Of a stretch of 64,000 nt of DNA, positions 54,942 through 64,000 are shown piece by piece. A program made the position numbers and the translations under genes. The stretch is from Hawksworthiomyces lignivorus (Eukaryota > Ascomycota > Sordariomycetes > Ophiostomatales > Ophiostomataceae): contig NTMA01000102.1 of NCBI GenBank assembly GCA_002917075.1, positions 1 through 64,000 of the forward strand. Direction: 5' to 3'. The notes below the pieces were generated by a model. The model was not told the origin of the DNA and ran no database searches. It saw only the letters and a program-made list of their open reading frames with translations. Every line of letters starts with the position of its first letter. Position 1 is the first letter of the stretch.

Positions 54942-57581
54942 CTAAAGAAGAGTGAATCGCTCCGCCCCGAGTTTGCCATGATTGTACTCTTCCATCGCCC
55001 GCCCGCACATGTAGCCATGCAAGTAGGCATTGCTCACTAGCCGGTATGCGCCCCCTTGGCCCTCGCTCCGGAGGATGAGCGGCGTGGCACATCCCATTGG
55101 CACAACAACCAAGTCGCCTTCTGCCAGTGAATTGCCGCCCAGACCCATGATACCCGACTCTGTGTAGAAGAAAGATCGCCCAGACAAGGGTGGGCTAAAA
55201 TAGTTTTGTGTTTGTTCAACAAGGCTGCGATAAGTAGTTCGTTGTTCTGCAAAATCGGCAAGGCGGGGGTGTAATCGCATCTCTGGTAGCTTCTTGCGAA
55301 ATATCTGGGCAAGCAACTGGAACACCGTCTGCCGCCACGCACATGGGCCTGGGAACCGAGAGTCAATGTTGCCTTGCACAAGTAACTGGCAGAAGTCTGT
55401 TTCCATGCGGTCGCGGTACATTCTACTGGTGCCTTCTAGGTGGGTCTGTAGGATGGTAAACCAGTTCTCGAGCGCCTTCCAAATGCCGGGCACCGTCACG
55501 AGCTTGCTGACCTCAGCCCCTCGCTCACAGATGGCGTCGACACAAACGGCTCGGATCGTCAGCATTGCGTCGCGGTGATTGCCTTTCGAGAACATAGCCT
55601 CTGCGTTGGTCGTGCTGGCGGCGCTAAACCCGCAGTTGGGCATGTCCACAAAGTACTGGAGCTTTCGCGACCAGTCGGGTACCCACGTCGGCAACTTCAG
55701 TGTGGCTTCAGAAGTCTGATAATAATGAGCGTGGCTCAGCACATCCAGCCGTCCTGTGTGCGTAATGATATACTCTATCACTTGCGCATATAGCTCCTCG
55801 GCCGGAATATTGTAGTTAGGCAAGATGTGATCGCCGACTTCTTTTGGTAGCAGACCGAGCAGAGCATAGACCTTGTCGCGCAGATCCGTCACCGACATGT
55901 TCCGACACTTGCGGAGCGCCATCAGCAGCTGCTGCGCGCTCGATCCGGATAGCTCACCCATTCCCAGAATATTCATTGGCCCCATATACGTCAACACATC
56001 CGAGAAAGGGTACCGATTCTTTTCAGAAAGGTATGTTCTGGGCCTATAGTATCGCTTGATAGCGTTGACGTTCTGGCCGAGCGCCTGCACGGCCAACGTG
56101 CAGGCCACCCACGGTATGGTGGCTTGTCCGCAATGCACTGTGATGTTGTTGGCGTTGAGCACTTCCTGCACAACCCACAATCGATTCCAATAGTCTCGCT
56201 CAAAAAGAGACACGAGCGCCACGAAGCTTTGCCTCTTGTCTGGAGAAGCAATGAGCCGACGCACTCCATCGTTGTCACCAGCGTTGTAGAGTTTGGCGAG
56301 GATTTCCAGAAGTCCGATCGCCAGGTCGCTGTCCCCGGATGAGCGCCCCAACCAGATCGCCATCGAACTCGTGCGGCGGTAGATGTCCCTCATCTTCTGC
56401 ACCTGTGACGTGCGCTCTTCTCTGTCATGCTGGTTGATGCATAATGCGTCGGCCCAATAAAAAGTTTCTGGGCTATTTTTTGTCCGAAGCATTTCCAAGG
56501 CACCATGTAGGCTGGGCGTCATACGGGCGGATGCCCCATTCAAGAGGATCTCCACTGTGTCGTTACGATCCCCCCAGGCGTACGAGAGAGCTTCATAAGC
56601 CGGTGGGCTACTCATAGGCCAGTGCGTAAGCCTGATCTCCATTTTCCCACCTGGGCCACTCGAAACACGAAAGACTCGAAACTCATCTCTGCCGAGTTTC
56701 TTGTAAGGTTGTCCCCTATGTTTCTGAGAACCACTTCTGGTGTTTGTAACTGGAGCCTCGAGATCGCTTTCAGCAAAAGACGTCGTGACCATAGGCTGCA
56801 TCAACTTGGAATTCATTCGTTCTGCTGTCTCGTCGCCGCCGGGTTGCGGAGACTCGGGAGGCCATGGCTGTATTTCGGCGCGTCGTTCTATGCTCACATT
56901 CGAGGTCGGAGAGAGACTCAGAGACTGAGCGACTGGCGGCAAAGAACCTGAAGTGCACTCCGGTACCGTCGGTGACAGATATTCACTGCGCTCGTCGTAA
57001 GAGGTAGGGGCCGCCAGGAACGGACTCTCTAAAATGGCCCATTCGTCCTCAGTCGTCGTGTCTACACCCCAGTCGTTATTTCCGTAAGCAATAGGGCCCC
57101 GCGTATCGAAGACGGGATCAGGGATAGAGTTGTCATCGGCATAATTCGCTCGATACGAGTGGTAGGGCGAGTCCGCCGCGGCGCCGTCAACTCGTCGGGG
57201 GTCTGTTGCCGCCGAGTTGACTCGATTTCCAATCGAGTACTGAGGAAGCTCATGTCCGTCGGTGGAGGGTCTCTTTTCAGAGACCTCACAAGCTTCAAAG
57301 GAATTGCGGGATTTTTTGTAATCGTGGGGATTTATTTTCGAGGTGCCGCCATATTCGCCAGAGACGACATAGTCGGGATCGCTGCTGACAACGACATAGT
57401 CAGTATCGCTGCTGACGTCGTCACAGTCTTCGTGGCTCTCGACCTCTCCGTGTGAATCTTTTCTGTCATTATGAAAGGAGATGTGGACGTTGTGCCCCTC
57501 ATCGCCTCGGGAAGATGACGACGTCTCCTTCGGCTTCTGAAAGAAACAGTCCCCGTCGCCCCAGTGTTTGCGTTTGCTCAT
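54942..57581 (-). CDS. HET-domain protein (heterokaryon incompatibility type)
   Basis: An intronless gene of 879 codons from the ATG at 57581 (MSKRKHWGDGDCFF); the open frame extends to 57983 only through non-ATG codons. Residues 1-300 are Ser/Asp/Glu-rich and probably disordered, with two similar SSDxDYVV segments in tandem. The HET domain starts near residue 330: YEALSYAWGD, then FYWADALCINQHDREERTSQVQKMRDIYRRTSSMAIWLG, the three classical HET blocks. LWVVQEVLNANNITVHCG and LRDKVYALLGL follow, then a C-terminal SFFYTESGIMGLGGNSLAEGDLVVVPMG and YLHGYMCG module common to this subfamily. HET proteins trigger cell death when genetically unlike hyphae fuse. It is divergent from a second HET gene at 59616. 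Confidence 0.9.
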   Translation of the reverse strand: MSKRKHWGDGDCFFQKPKETSSSSRGDEGHNVHISFHNDRKDSHGEVESHEDCDDVSSDTDYVVVSSDPDYVVSGEYGGTSKINPHDYKKSRNSFEACEVSEKRPSTDGHELPQYSIGNRVNSAATDPRRVDGAAADSPYHSYRANYADDNSIPDPVFDTRGPIAYGNNDWGVDTTTEDEWAILESPFLAAPTSYDERSEYLSPTVPECTSGSLPPVAQSLSLSPTSNVSIERRAEIQPWPPESPQPGGDETAERMNSKLMQPMVTTSFAESDLEAPVTNTRSGSQKHRGQPYKKLGRDEFRVFRVSSGPGGKMEIRLTHWPMSSPPAYEALSYAWGDRNDTVEILLNGASARMTPSLHGALEMLRTKNSPETFYWADALCINQHDREERTSQVQKMRDIYRRTSSMAIWLGRSSGDSDLAIGLLEILAKLYNAGDNDGVRRLIASPDKRQSFVALVSLFERDYWNRLWVVQEVLNANNITVHCGQATIPWVACTLAVQALGQNVNAIKRYYRPRTYLSEKNRYPFSDVLTYMGPMNILGMGELSGSSAQQLLMALRKCRNMSVTDLRDKVYALLGLLPKEVGDHILPNYNIPAEELYAQVIEYIITHTGRLDVLSHAHYYQTSEATLKLPTWVPDWSRKLQYFVDMPNCGFSAASTTNAEAMFSKGNHRDAMLTIRAVCVDAICERGAEVSKLVTVPGIWKALENWFTILQTHLEGTSRMYRDRMETDFCQLLVQGNIDSRFPGPCAWRQTVFQLLAQIFRKKLPEMRLHPRLADFAEQRTTYRSLVEQTQNYFSPPLSGRSFFYTESGIMGLGGNSLAEGDLVVVPMGCATPLILRSEGQGGAYRLVSNAYLHGYMCGRAMEEYNHGKLGAERFTLL

Positions 57582-59615
57582 GATGATTGCTCTCGATTTG
57601 CAGTTTTGCTCGTAGAATAGACCGTCTCTGCAGAAGTCAGGCACGTAGTGCGGAGAAGTGAAAAAGCGAGACAGAAGCAGACGCAAAGAAGCGCATAAGA
57701 GAAAAGCCAAATGTGGACAGATTGGAGAAAGGTAAAATAGACTGTCTGGTCGGCAGTCCGGGAAGACACCATCTCCGATACGGTTTCCTATTTGCTCAAG
57801 ATTCGCCACACAGCTTCCCAGGACGGAATCTTGCAAAGAAGGGCGTCCGCTATCCTTCCTCTGGTCCGCCTTTGGTCCGCCTTTTATCGATGAGGGGAAG
57901 CTGTGGCGGCCTGATTGAACCTGGCAGGATGTAGCGACGGCGCGACTGTCAGAGCAACTTTGACTTTGGCTTGAACATCCCACTCCTCTCTGAGATCCCC
58001 TCTCGATGTTTCTTTTCCTTTAGCAATGTGTAAGATAACAGGGAAGCTTTACTGCAGCTCATAGGGTTGTCTTCCTTCGCCTGCGGCTACCTTCGAATAG
58101 TCTCTTGAAAGCACAAAGCATTTTGTGCAAGCAATGTACCTTAGTTATTGGATTATGCCTCGAGGGTTATATATATGACCAATTAAAGAAAGAATTATTC
58201 TTGTTTTGGGTGTACTTCTCGGAATCTGGGACCTATATTGTTAATTGTTGATTGCTACATTTAGGGCGATGCGAGGCTGGCCTCCGCGCGTTTATTCGTT
58301 TCTAGTCAGTACGGGTAATATAGTAGGCGCAAAAAATTTCTACAACATTTCCATGGCAGAACCAGAGCTTTTGAGTCAAGTAATTAATCTTTTCCACCTG
58401 GCGGCGCTTTTAAGACAATCCCATCATCGATAATGACAGTAAAGACCGCGCCTAAAATAATAAGACAAAAACAGGATTCACGTTTCAAGCAATGACTGAA
58501 TAAATGATTCGTTTCCTTCCACTTACAAGCACAGTTGTCCATCTGCCAAATATAATGCCGAGTTTGACAGTGCTTCCAGCAGTTTTGACAGCAGCCAATC
58601 AAGCGAAGTTTTCCTATTTAGTTTACGAGTTGCGTCTGCTTAATCTTAACCGCAATAGCAATGCTGCTAGTATATATGTGAATCTTTCACCCGTCAATGG
58701 ACAGTTAGAGATGCTCCTTAATCATTAGAGTCTTCTCGGATAGAACATCTCTGGAGAAAGTGTCTATAGAGAGGACGAGGGGGGTGGAGCCCTTGTCTTT
58801 ACATAACCAACCAAAAGATGCATAGTACCAGAGCCTCATGTTCCAGTGCTATGGCATTGGACCATAACAGTGCTGGCATCAGGGGGGTTCGACATTGCCG
58901 CTTATTGGAATCTGAATCAAACATGGCGTACCCTAGGATTCATGTTGGTTATGCGGCACACTTCGGGGTGTTTAGCCCCATCACAGGAACCTATTTAATC
59001 GCTTTTACCATAACATCTACCGTCCTCATAACTTTCTGAACTGTGTGGCCTTTTTCTGTTTCTTTTCTAGTCCGACGTTGGTTATTTCTATGGTATTATG
59101 TAGAGTGGAATGGCCCTACAGTTGGTGGTCATCGATTGTGCCTGCATTGGAACCTGCTATAGTGCCTTATTCACATATCCTCGACGGCGATGCAGCTCAG
59201 AACCAGAATCCAACACCTCAGGCGACTGAAAAGGTATAGTATCTATTATTACAGCTTACCACAACCAAAAAAGACGCTATACACTCTTGGCTGGAGAAGG
59301 GGGGCTGTGCACGAGTGCATGAAACGTGGGGAAAATTCATTGGTGCTCTTTGGCTTTTAATTCAAGTAAACAATGTATGTACACGTGCTAGCAACGCAAA
59401 TTGGACTCAGCGCATCATAATAAAGGATGCTGTAATAGTCCCACCGATTTTAACTTCATTCGCCGCAATTTTCTTTGACCGTCTCCGCCGCCTTCTGCCT
59501 TCGATCAATCTTATCAATGTTACGCTTGTAGCTAATCATCTCCGTCTTATGACCCTAAGATCATCATATTAAAGGTTCCGCGCTTTCGCGGCGGTTGACT
59601 TGAGAGTTCCTTAAT
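57582..59615. other. AT-rich 2-kb spacer between the two divergent HET genes
   Basis: It should contain both HET promoters. On the minus strand, a GTAAGT...TTTTAG pair at 58526-58452 bounds a 75-nt putative intron whose removal joins DNCAC to AVFTVIIDDGIVLKAPPGG before a stop at 58384. This may be a decayed exon pair. Nothing else was recognised, and the short plus-strand frames at 58504 and 59045 show no motifs. Confidence 0.4.
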
Positions 59616-61725
59616 ATGAAGTTCTGGAACACATTTCAGTCAGACGGCTCATCAGAATGGACGGAAAAAAGAGACTTCAGAACCTATGTCCCGTGGCTCG
59701 TGCGTTTGTATCGTCAAGTCCTAAGACGGCACTGCAAGCTGTGTTGTGACCTAGACGGAAAGCGACTTTCCTTCTCTCTAGCAGCTCTCGCGGGAGCGGA
59801 TCTGCAGGACTTGATTGCTTCGTCGAACGCCGGATGCTCGGGATGCAAGATTCAAAAAGTATGCCTTCAGGCATATATGGGCATGGAGGCTGCTACCGAC
59901 GACGAATTGCTCGCTCTACAATCGGCACCCCGGATCACATTCGCGCGCACGGCTAAGGATATAATGGCATCCGAGTACGATATATTTTCGGGGGACCATA
60001 TTGTCGAGGTGTACAGAGCTCCAAGTGCGCATCACGCTTTCCTGAATTGCTCGCAGGTCAGCAGCCATGGCATAGCTGACTGATATAGATGTCCCTTGCC
60101 CATGGACTATATACCCTGAGAGGCCGCATCTGCCAGCTAGCACGCAGTCCGACGAGAGCTTTATCTGGGCCTCTGAGCAGATCAAGGCATGCCTTGGAGA
60201 GCATGGTGCCTGTGGCGGTGCCGTAGAGTCCGTCTTGCCTACAAGGGTTCTTGACTTAGGTGACAGTGCCGACACCAGCGCAATTCGTGTGCTGGAGACA
60301 CACGGGCGACGTGGCCAATATGTGACTCTGAGTCATTGCTGGGGCAATCCGAAAGACATGACATGCAAACTGACATCAGCAACATTGACGGAGTATACGA
60401 CTGTAGGGATACCACGTGCTAGTCAGCCCCAGCTGTTCCAAGATGTCATTGCAGTCACGAGACGTCTGCGCATCCGCTACCTCTGGATAGATTCCCTCTG
60501 TATCATCCAGTCGGCCGAAGGCCAAGATTCGGAAGAACAGGCCAAGCTTTCCAGAGAAGACTGGGAGCGCGAATCAGCCAAGATGTGTTCCGTTTACGCC
60601 GACACGTACCTGACAATAGCCGCCGCGTCCGCCAGTGGCTGCCACGATAGCCTCTTCTCTACGATCAGATCCGTTGAAGTCCAAGGAACACGCCATTTCG
60701 GACGCAAATATCAGCTCTCCATGCGACACGTGATCGATCACCGGACCAGCAACTTCCCATTGCTGTCGCGCGGATGGGTCTTTCAGGAAACTTTGCTCTC
60801 CCCGCGTACACTCTTCTTTGGCGAATCCGAACTCTCTTGGCTTTGTAGAACGTTGCGTGCATGTCACTGCTCAGGAAACTATACCCCGAAAGCGCGCCAC
60901 GTCGATGGGACCACTGGCGTTAATTTCGGACAGCCCGAGGTATTCCTCAAGCTGCCGCCTCGGAACAGCAATGAGCACCAGTACCACTCGAGTCCGATAC
61001 GGGAGTGGCATCTCCTCGCCGAGGCATACGGCGGCACTCATCTCACCTTCGAATCTGACAGACTCGCAGCAATTCAGGGTCTTGCTGATTATGTGTCTAC
61101 TTGGAGAGACGATGAGTACTTCGCCGGCACGTGGAGCAACTCCTTGGCCATAGACTTGATGTGGATAAATGGTGGGAAGCTGCTTCTACCTACCCCTAGA
61201 GGCCGGAATAAACCTCGCAGGGAACAAGTTCTCCCTACATGGTCGTGGACATCCTCTACGTCTGAAAATCTCTGGTGGCGACATGATTATTTAGCCAGTG
61301 TTGTGAGCAAGGCGTCCCTTATCCAAAGAGTACCGTCGCCGCTGGCGACCGACAGTGGACTGGGGGCAACAGCTTCTCATAGGCTCTCGCTCAAGGGCAT
61401 TGTCATACCTGTTCCTCGGCGCGTACTGTGGCCAACGCTGCCTAATCCCATATTTGATTTCTCCATAGATGCTCGTATAGATGACGACCAAGAGCGATTT
61501 GCGCGCGACGCGCCATTCTACTGTCTCCGAGTGCTCCAAGGACATGGGTCGTTCGCCTCTCTTGCCCTCGAGTGCTTGGATATGGAGAAGCAGATTTTTG
61601 AGCGAGTTGGTGGCCTATGTCACATGGCTGGAAGTTCTGAGGACAGCGAAGCTGCATTTGGCAAATGGTGGGGGACGGTCAGTGAAGGTACAGACCTGGA
61701 GGAAAAAGTGATCACTTTGATCTAA
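59616..61725 (+). CDS. HET-domain protein (Tol/Het-6-like layout)
   Basis: 681 residues in two exons. My best model is 59616-60024 joined to 60089-61725: a 64-nt intron with GTGCGC donor, CTGAC branch and ATATAG. The alternative GTCAGC donor at 60057 leaves a 32-nt intron and the wrong frame. The N-terminal part has a Cys pattern (HCKLCCDL, NAGCSGCKIQKVC) usual for this HET subtype. Exon 2 gives SFIWASEQIKACLGEHGACG, LPTRVLDLG, then the HET domain: YVTLSHCWGN, LFQDVIAVTRRLRIRYLWIDSLCIIQ, DWERESAKMCSVYADTYLTIAAASA and FPLLSRGWVFQETLLSPRTLFFG. The C-terminal LPTWSWTS segment is also common. Its C-terminal part differs from the HET gene at 54942, so the two are not a recent duplication. Confidence 0.85.
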
Positions 61726-62070
61726 TCCAAGCAATAGGCCCTTGAAATAGTCTGCGCGAACTATACAAAGGCGATGGGGCTACAAGAAGCAACACTAATT
61801 CGTAGGGAGTTGCTCTATATTAAATGACCCTCGACTAACAAAGCTTAAAATATATGAGATTTTTTTTAATTAAAAAACTCAGGTAAAATTATATAAATTT
61901 AAAATACTATAATTCTCTTGCACACTTCTATTAATACGGCGTCTTTCCGCACATTTCTCTATGATCTCTCCTCTGGTCTCTACATTGTGCTGGTTCCGAA
62001 TTCGTTAGTTCTGCACAAGATTTTTGACTAAAAAGCATCAACTGTCCTCTACCTAAAGCTAAACTACACC
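61726..62070. other. AT-rich 3' spacer
   Basis: Very A/T-rich sequence (61850-61915) between the 3' ends of the plus-strand HET gene and the minus-strand HET remnant. Nothing else seen. Confidence 0.5.
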
Positions 62071-62361
62071 TCAACACACTTCGATATTCGCAGGTACAAG
62101 TCCTACTTTCCTAACTATTTCGGCTGCTTCCCCTTCCGCCATCAAGCCAGCAAGCGTAGCTGTCCCTACATGAACCATGTACTCAGCCTCTCTCCTCAAG
62201 ATCACGGGTACGCCGCACCTATTTAAGACGTACACCAGGTCCCCTGGCCTCACCCCTTGGGCGCTCGCCGAGAGAGACGGTATGCAGCCGGTAACCGATC
62301 GGACTCGAGTCTCGCCGATCGTCAGGCCATCCGGCCTCGAGCAGCCGAATCTCTGACTTAG
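62071..62361 (-). pseudogene. C-terminal remnant of a third HET-type gene
   Basis: The minus-strand frame open from 62361 to a TGA at 62071 encodes about 96 residues. They match the C-terminal module of HET proteins: ETRVRSVTGCIPSLSASAQGV, then RPGDLVYVLNRCGVPVILRRE, EYMVHVGTATLAGLMAEGEA. Compare the intact neighbour at 54942: GIMGLGGNSLAEGDLVVVPMG, then TPLILR. No HET domain is found upstream on this strand in the following 1.3 kb. A GTCAG just upstream of AGATTCGG could once have been an intron acceptor. I read this as a truncated gene. A short functional exon of a gene beyond a very long intron is less likely. Confidence 0.65.
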
Positions 62362-62645
62362 CTAGATTCAGCTGAGAGTAGAGCGATGTCCGGCTTCCCA
62401 TTCTGGCACAGGTTACTTGATAAAATTTAGTTTCAGACTAGGAGTTTCTGGTTCAGCTGCCAGATATCCCGTTATGCCACAGGCTATATTACTCCATGTT
62501 TTGATCCTGAGCCCATACAGTAGTTATCTGTAGATTCTTTTGCACCTGTGTTAAACTGCATTATCTAGAAATTGTACCCAAATCCGCAGACCCAGCGACC
62601 AGACCCATTGGGCACAACCAAGAACGAGATAACCACAGCCATAAA

Positions 62646-62768
62646 ATTACAGGTTAAAGGCAGGAGCTGCTATTCTGGCTGCCGTTTTCAGCAGGCAAGT
62701 TCCACTATTTTTGCGTCCCCTGCAGTAAAGAGATTGACTCTTAGACGTACTTGGTACCTTTATAAGGG
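62646..62768 (+). repeat. Short dispersed repeat, copy B
   Basis: It begins ATTACAGGTTAAAGG and includes TTCTGGCTGCCG followed by TTTTCAGCAGGCAAG. Similarity to copy C seems to extend to a CTTTATAAGG-like end about 110 bases on. Confidence 0.55.
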
Positions 62769-62907
62769 CTCCTGATAGATGAGCGCCCCCTTTTTACCAA
62801 ATGAGCGGCCCCCTCTGCACATACTCAACTTCTGATTGGCAGAAATTCGCGTATTATTTTGATTACTTAATTGGGCAAGAAACGCGACATATTTCAACTA
62901 TCGTGAG

Positions 62908-63024
62908 ATTACAGGTTAAAGCGAGAACGCGCTTCTCTAGCCGCCGTTTTTAGTAGACATGTGTCATTGAAAGACCTCATCTTGGCAATCCCTCTCCGAT
63001 ATATTGTCTATTTTCCTTATAAGC
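62908..63024 (+). repeat. Short dispersed repeat, copy C, with RIP-like changes
   Basis: It begins ATTACAGGTTAAAGCGAGAA. Where copy B has TCTGGCTGCC and TCAGCAGGCAAG, this copy has TCTAGCCGCC and TTAGTAGACATG. Most differences are C-to-T or G-to-A, with CA-to-TA and TG-to-TA context. It ends near CCTTATAAGCC, next to the TA tract. Confidence 0.55.
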
Positions 63025-63025
63025 C

Positions 63026-63046
63026 ATATATATATATATATATATA
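63026..63046. repeat. TA dinucleotide microsatellite
   Basis: About ten AT units directly after CTTATAAGCC, at the end of repeat copy C. Confidence 0.85.
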
Positions 63047-63643
63047 GTTTCTCAAGTTCCTTATTAATAATATCATAACGGTGGGTTATTTAAGGTGTAA
63101 GGTGTATTCAGCGGCCGGAGAAGGTTTGAGGGGTACGGGAGGAGGGCTCTAGAACAGGGGTTATTGGGGGAGGGAGGGCCTTCCAAAGGGCAGGGAGGTG
63201 ACTATCTTTTTCTATTAAATTGGTGATATTTGGTGATATGTCAATTGATCTATCGCGGGGCTCTACTCGTAGTTCAGAATAGGAGTAGAAACATAAATGA
63301 GTTGCGTTTTTTTAGATCAACGTCTTAGAAAAATAATTTATGTGTAGGAATATTAGGCACCAGGGGAATAGAATATATTGTATAATTACATAAGTTCCTC
63401 TAGGATAATTCGTCGGGGCGTAATTAAACTTCTCACTCGTAACAGTCAATTGTCAACTACAATGATTGGGCGTTGTTTGTAATGTGTAGCCTGGTTAGGC
63501 ATCAATCATCATACAAGGCTGAGTTCTACTTGGCTGCATTTAAAACAACCTTCTTAAAAAACCGAACTAGGCTGGAATGCCTAGAGACTCTTCGAAACAC
63601 ATCTTCAAAATCTGAGAAACATCAGCTTAGCAGAATCAACAGC

Positions 63644-64000
63644 ATGAGTGATAACGCTAGAATGGCCGATATCACCGATCGTGCCATTCTCGAGGAGTGG
63701 GCCTTGATGGAGAAGGCCAGAGACAAGGAGCGGGACGCTGTCTGGGCGGCCATGAAAATGTCCATGAACGGTCGTGTTCGCCGAACGGGTGGTTATAAAC
63801 TGCAGGAGAGTCAATATGATCCAGAGTCTAAGCAATTCTTGGGCAACACAAAAGATATGGAAGTCGATCTTGGCCAAGCCGGTATTTCTCTACTTTTCGA
63901 TTGTGGTAATGAGGCCGAGACAAGGCCAGAGATTGTTAATTATGTCCCAGACGAACCAGAATTAGTGGATGAGAAGAATCTCCTTAAAAACAATGGGGAA
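63644..64000 (+). CDS. Unrecognised protein, 5' part, runs off the right edge
   Basis: From the ATG at 63644 the frame is open for 119 codons to the last base of the window with no stop. The protein starts MSDNARMADITDRAILEEWALME and continues with a charged helical stretch (KARDKERDAVWAAMKMSM), a basic turn (NGRVRRTGGYK), then acidic text ending EPELVDEKNLLKNN. Codon use is sensible and the composition is protein-like, unlike the antisense 90-codon frame at 63605-63877. I do not recognise a family. The AT-rich, repeat-bearing surroundings would suit an accessory or element-borne gene. The gene could also have introns beyond the edge. Confidence 0.5.
   Translation, partial: MSDNARMADITDRAILEEWALMEKARDKERDAVWAAMKMSMNGRVRRTGGYKLQESQYDPESKQFLGNTKDMEVDLGQAGISLLFDCGNEAETRPEIVNYVPDEPELVDEKNLLKNNGE

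Larger units (their letters stand above)
62362..63643. other. AT-rich, repeat-bearing spacer
   Basis: It contains two copies of the short dispersed repeat (62646 and 62908), a TA microsatellite (63026-63046) and a short direct repeat ATGAGCG(G)CCCCCT near 62778 and 62802. No intact gene seen. Confidence 0.5.

Noticed and set aside
57582..57983. 134-codon N-terminal extension of the first HET gene
   Set aside because: The open frame continues upstream of 57581 but contains no ATG; the text (SCVANLEQIGNRIGDG...) does not resemble HET proteins.
60057..60088. Alternative donor GTCAGC for the second HET gene
   Set aside because: It leaves a 32-nt intron, below the size the other introns show, and shifts the frame away from the conserved HET text; the GTGCGC donor at 60025 fits both.
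1..64000. CRISPR arrays, bacterial operons or integrated virus
   Set aside because: No regularly spaced direct repeats, no prokaryotic gene layout and no viral replication or capsid motifs were seen; introns and gene content are fungal throughout.

Overview
The window looks like a chromosome segment of a filamentous ascomycete (Pezizomycotina; Sordariomycetes, perhaps Hypocreales, is my best guess from the proteins, but the sequence does not prove it). The evidence is eukaryotic genes with 50-110 nt introns (GTRNGY donors, CTAAC/CTGAC branch points, YAG acceptors), GC-rich coding exons, pyrimidine-rich leaders, long AT-richer intergenic spaces and HET-domain genes. There are no operons.

Positions 1-53,000 hold mostly conserved housekeeping genes. 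In order they are: the 3' end of an RCC1-repeat gene; 20S proteasome alpha-2 (-) head-to-head with a RING-CH membrane ubiquitin ligase (+); a GT34 Golgi glycosyltransferase (+); sphingosine-1-phosphate lyase (-); a mitochondrial pyruvate dehydrogenase kinase (-); an unrecognised acidic coiled-coil protein (+); a Kre9-like single-pass surface protein (+); an MFS sugar transporter with a large N-terminal extension (-); a 1174-residue MABP1/WDR62-like WD40 protein (-); the mitochondrial RRG9/neugrin protein (-); proteasome lid subunit Rpn6 (-), divergent from a membrane-anchored SDR (+); anthranilate synthase component I (+) with a Gcn4/CPC1-type site upstream, convergent with a GFA-fold protein (-); a polyamine/drug-type MFS transporter (-); and an inositol/hexose-type MFS transporter (-). 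I rebuilt exon structures by hand. In each spliced model the exon lengths sum to a multiple of three and the junctions restore family motifs. Proteasome alpha-2 contains a 20-nt microexon.

From about 53,000 to the right edge the character changes. The region holds a Pol III-like (tRNA-derived) element, two intact HET-domain genes transcribed divergently across a 2-kb AT-rich spacer, the C-terminal remnant of a third HET gene, a short dispersed repeat whose copies differ mostly by C-to-T/G-to-A changes like those made by RIP, and the 5' part of an unrecognised gene that runs off the window. This is an accessory, probably fast-evolving allorecognition island beside a conserved block.

A nine-base word, TACTCCGTA (reverse TACGGAGTA), recurs about ten times in the window, always between genes. 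Three independent short tandem arrays (10-bp, 10-bp and 8-bp units) also lie in spacers. I found no CRISPR array, prokaryotic element, rRNA or convincing intact tRNA, and no complete transposon.
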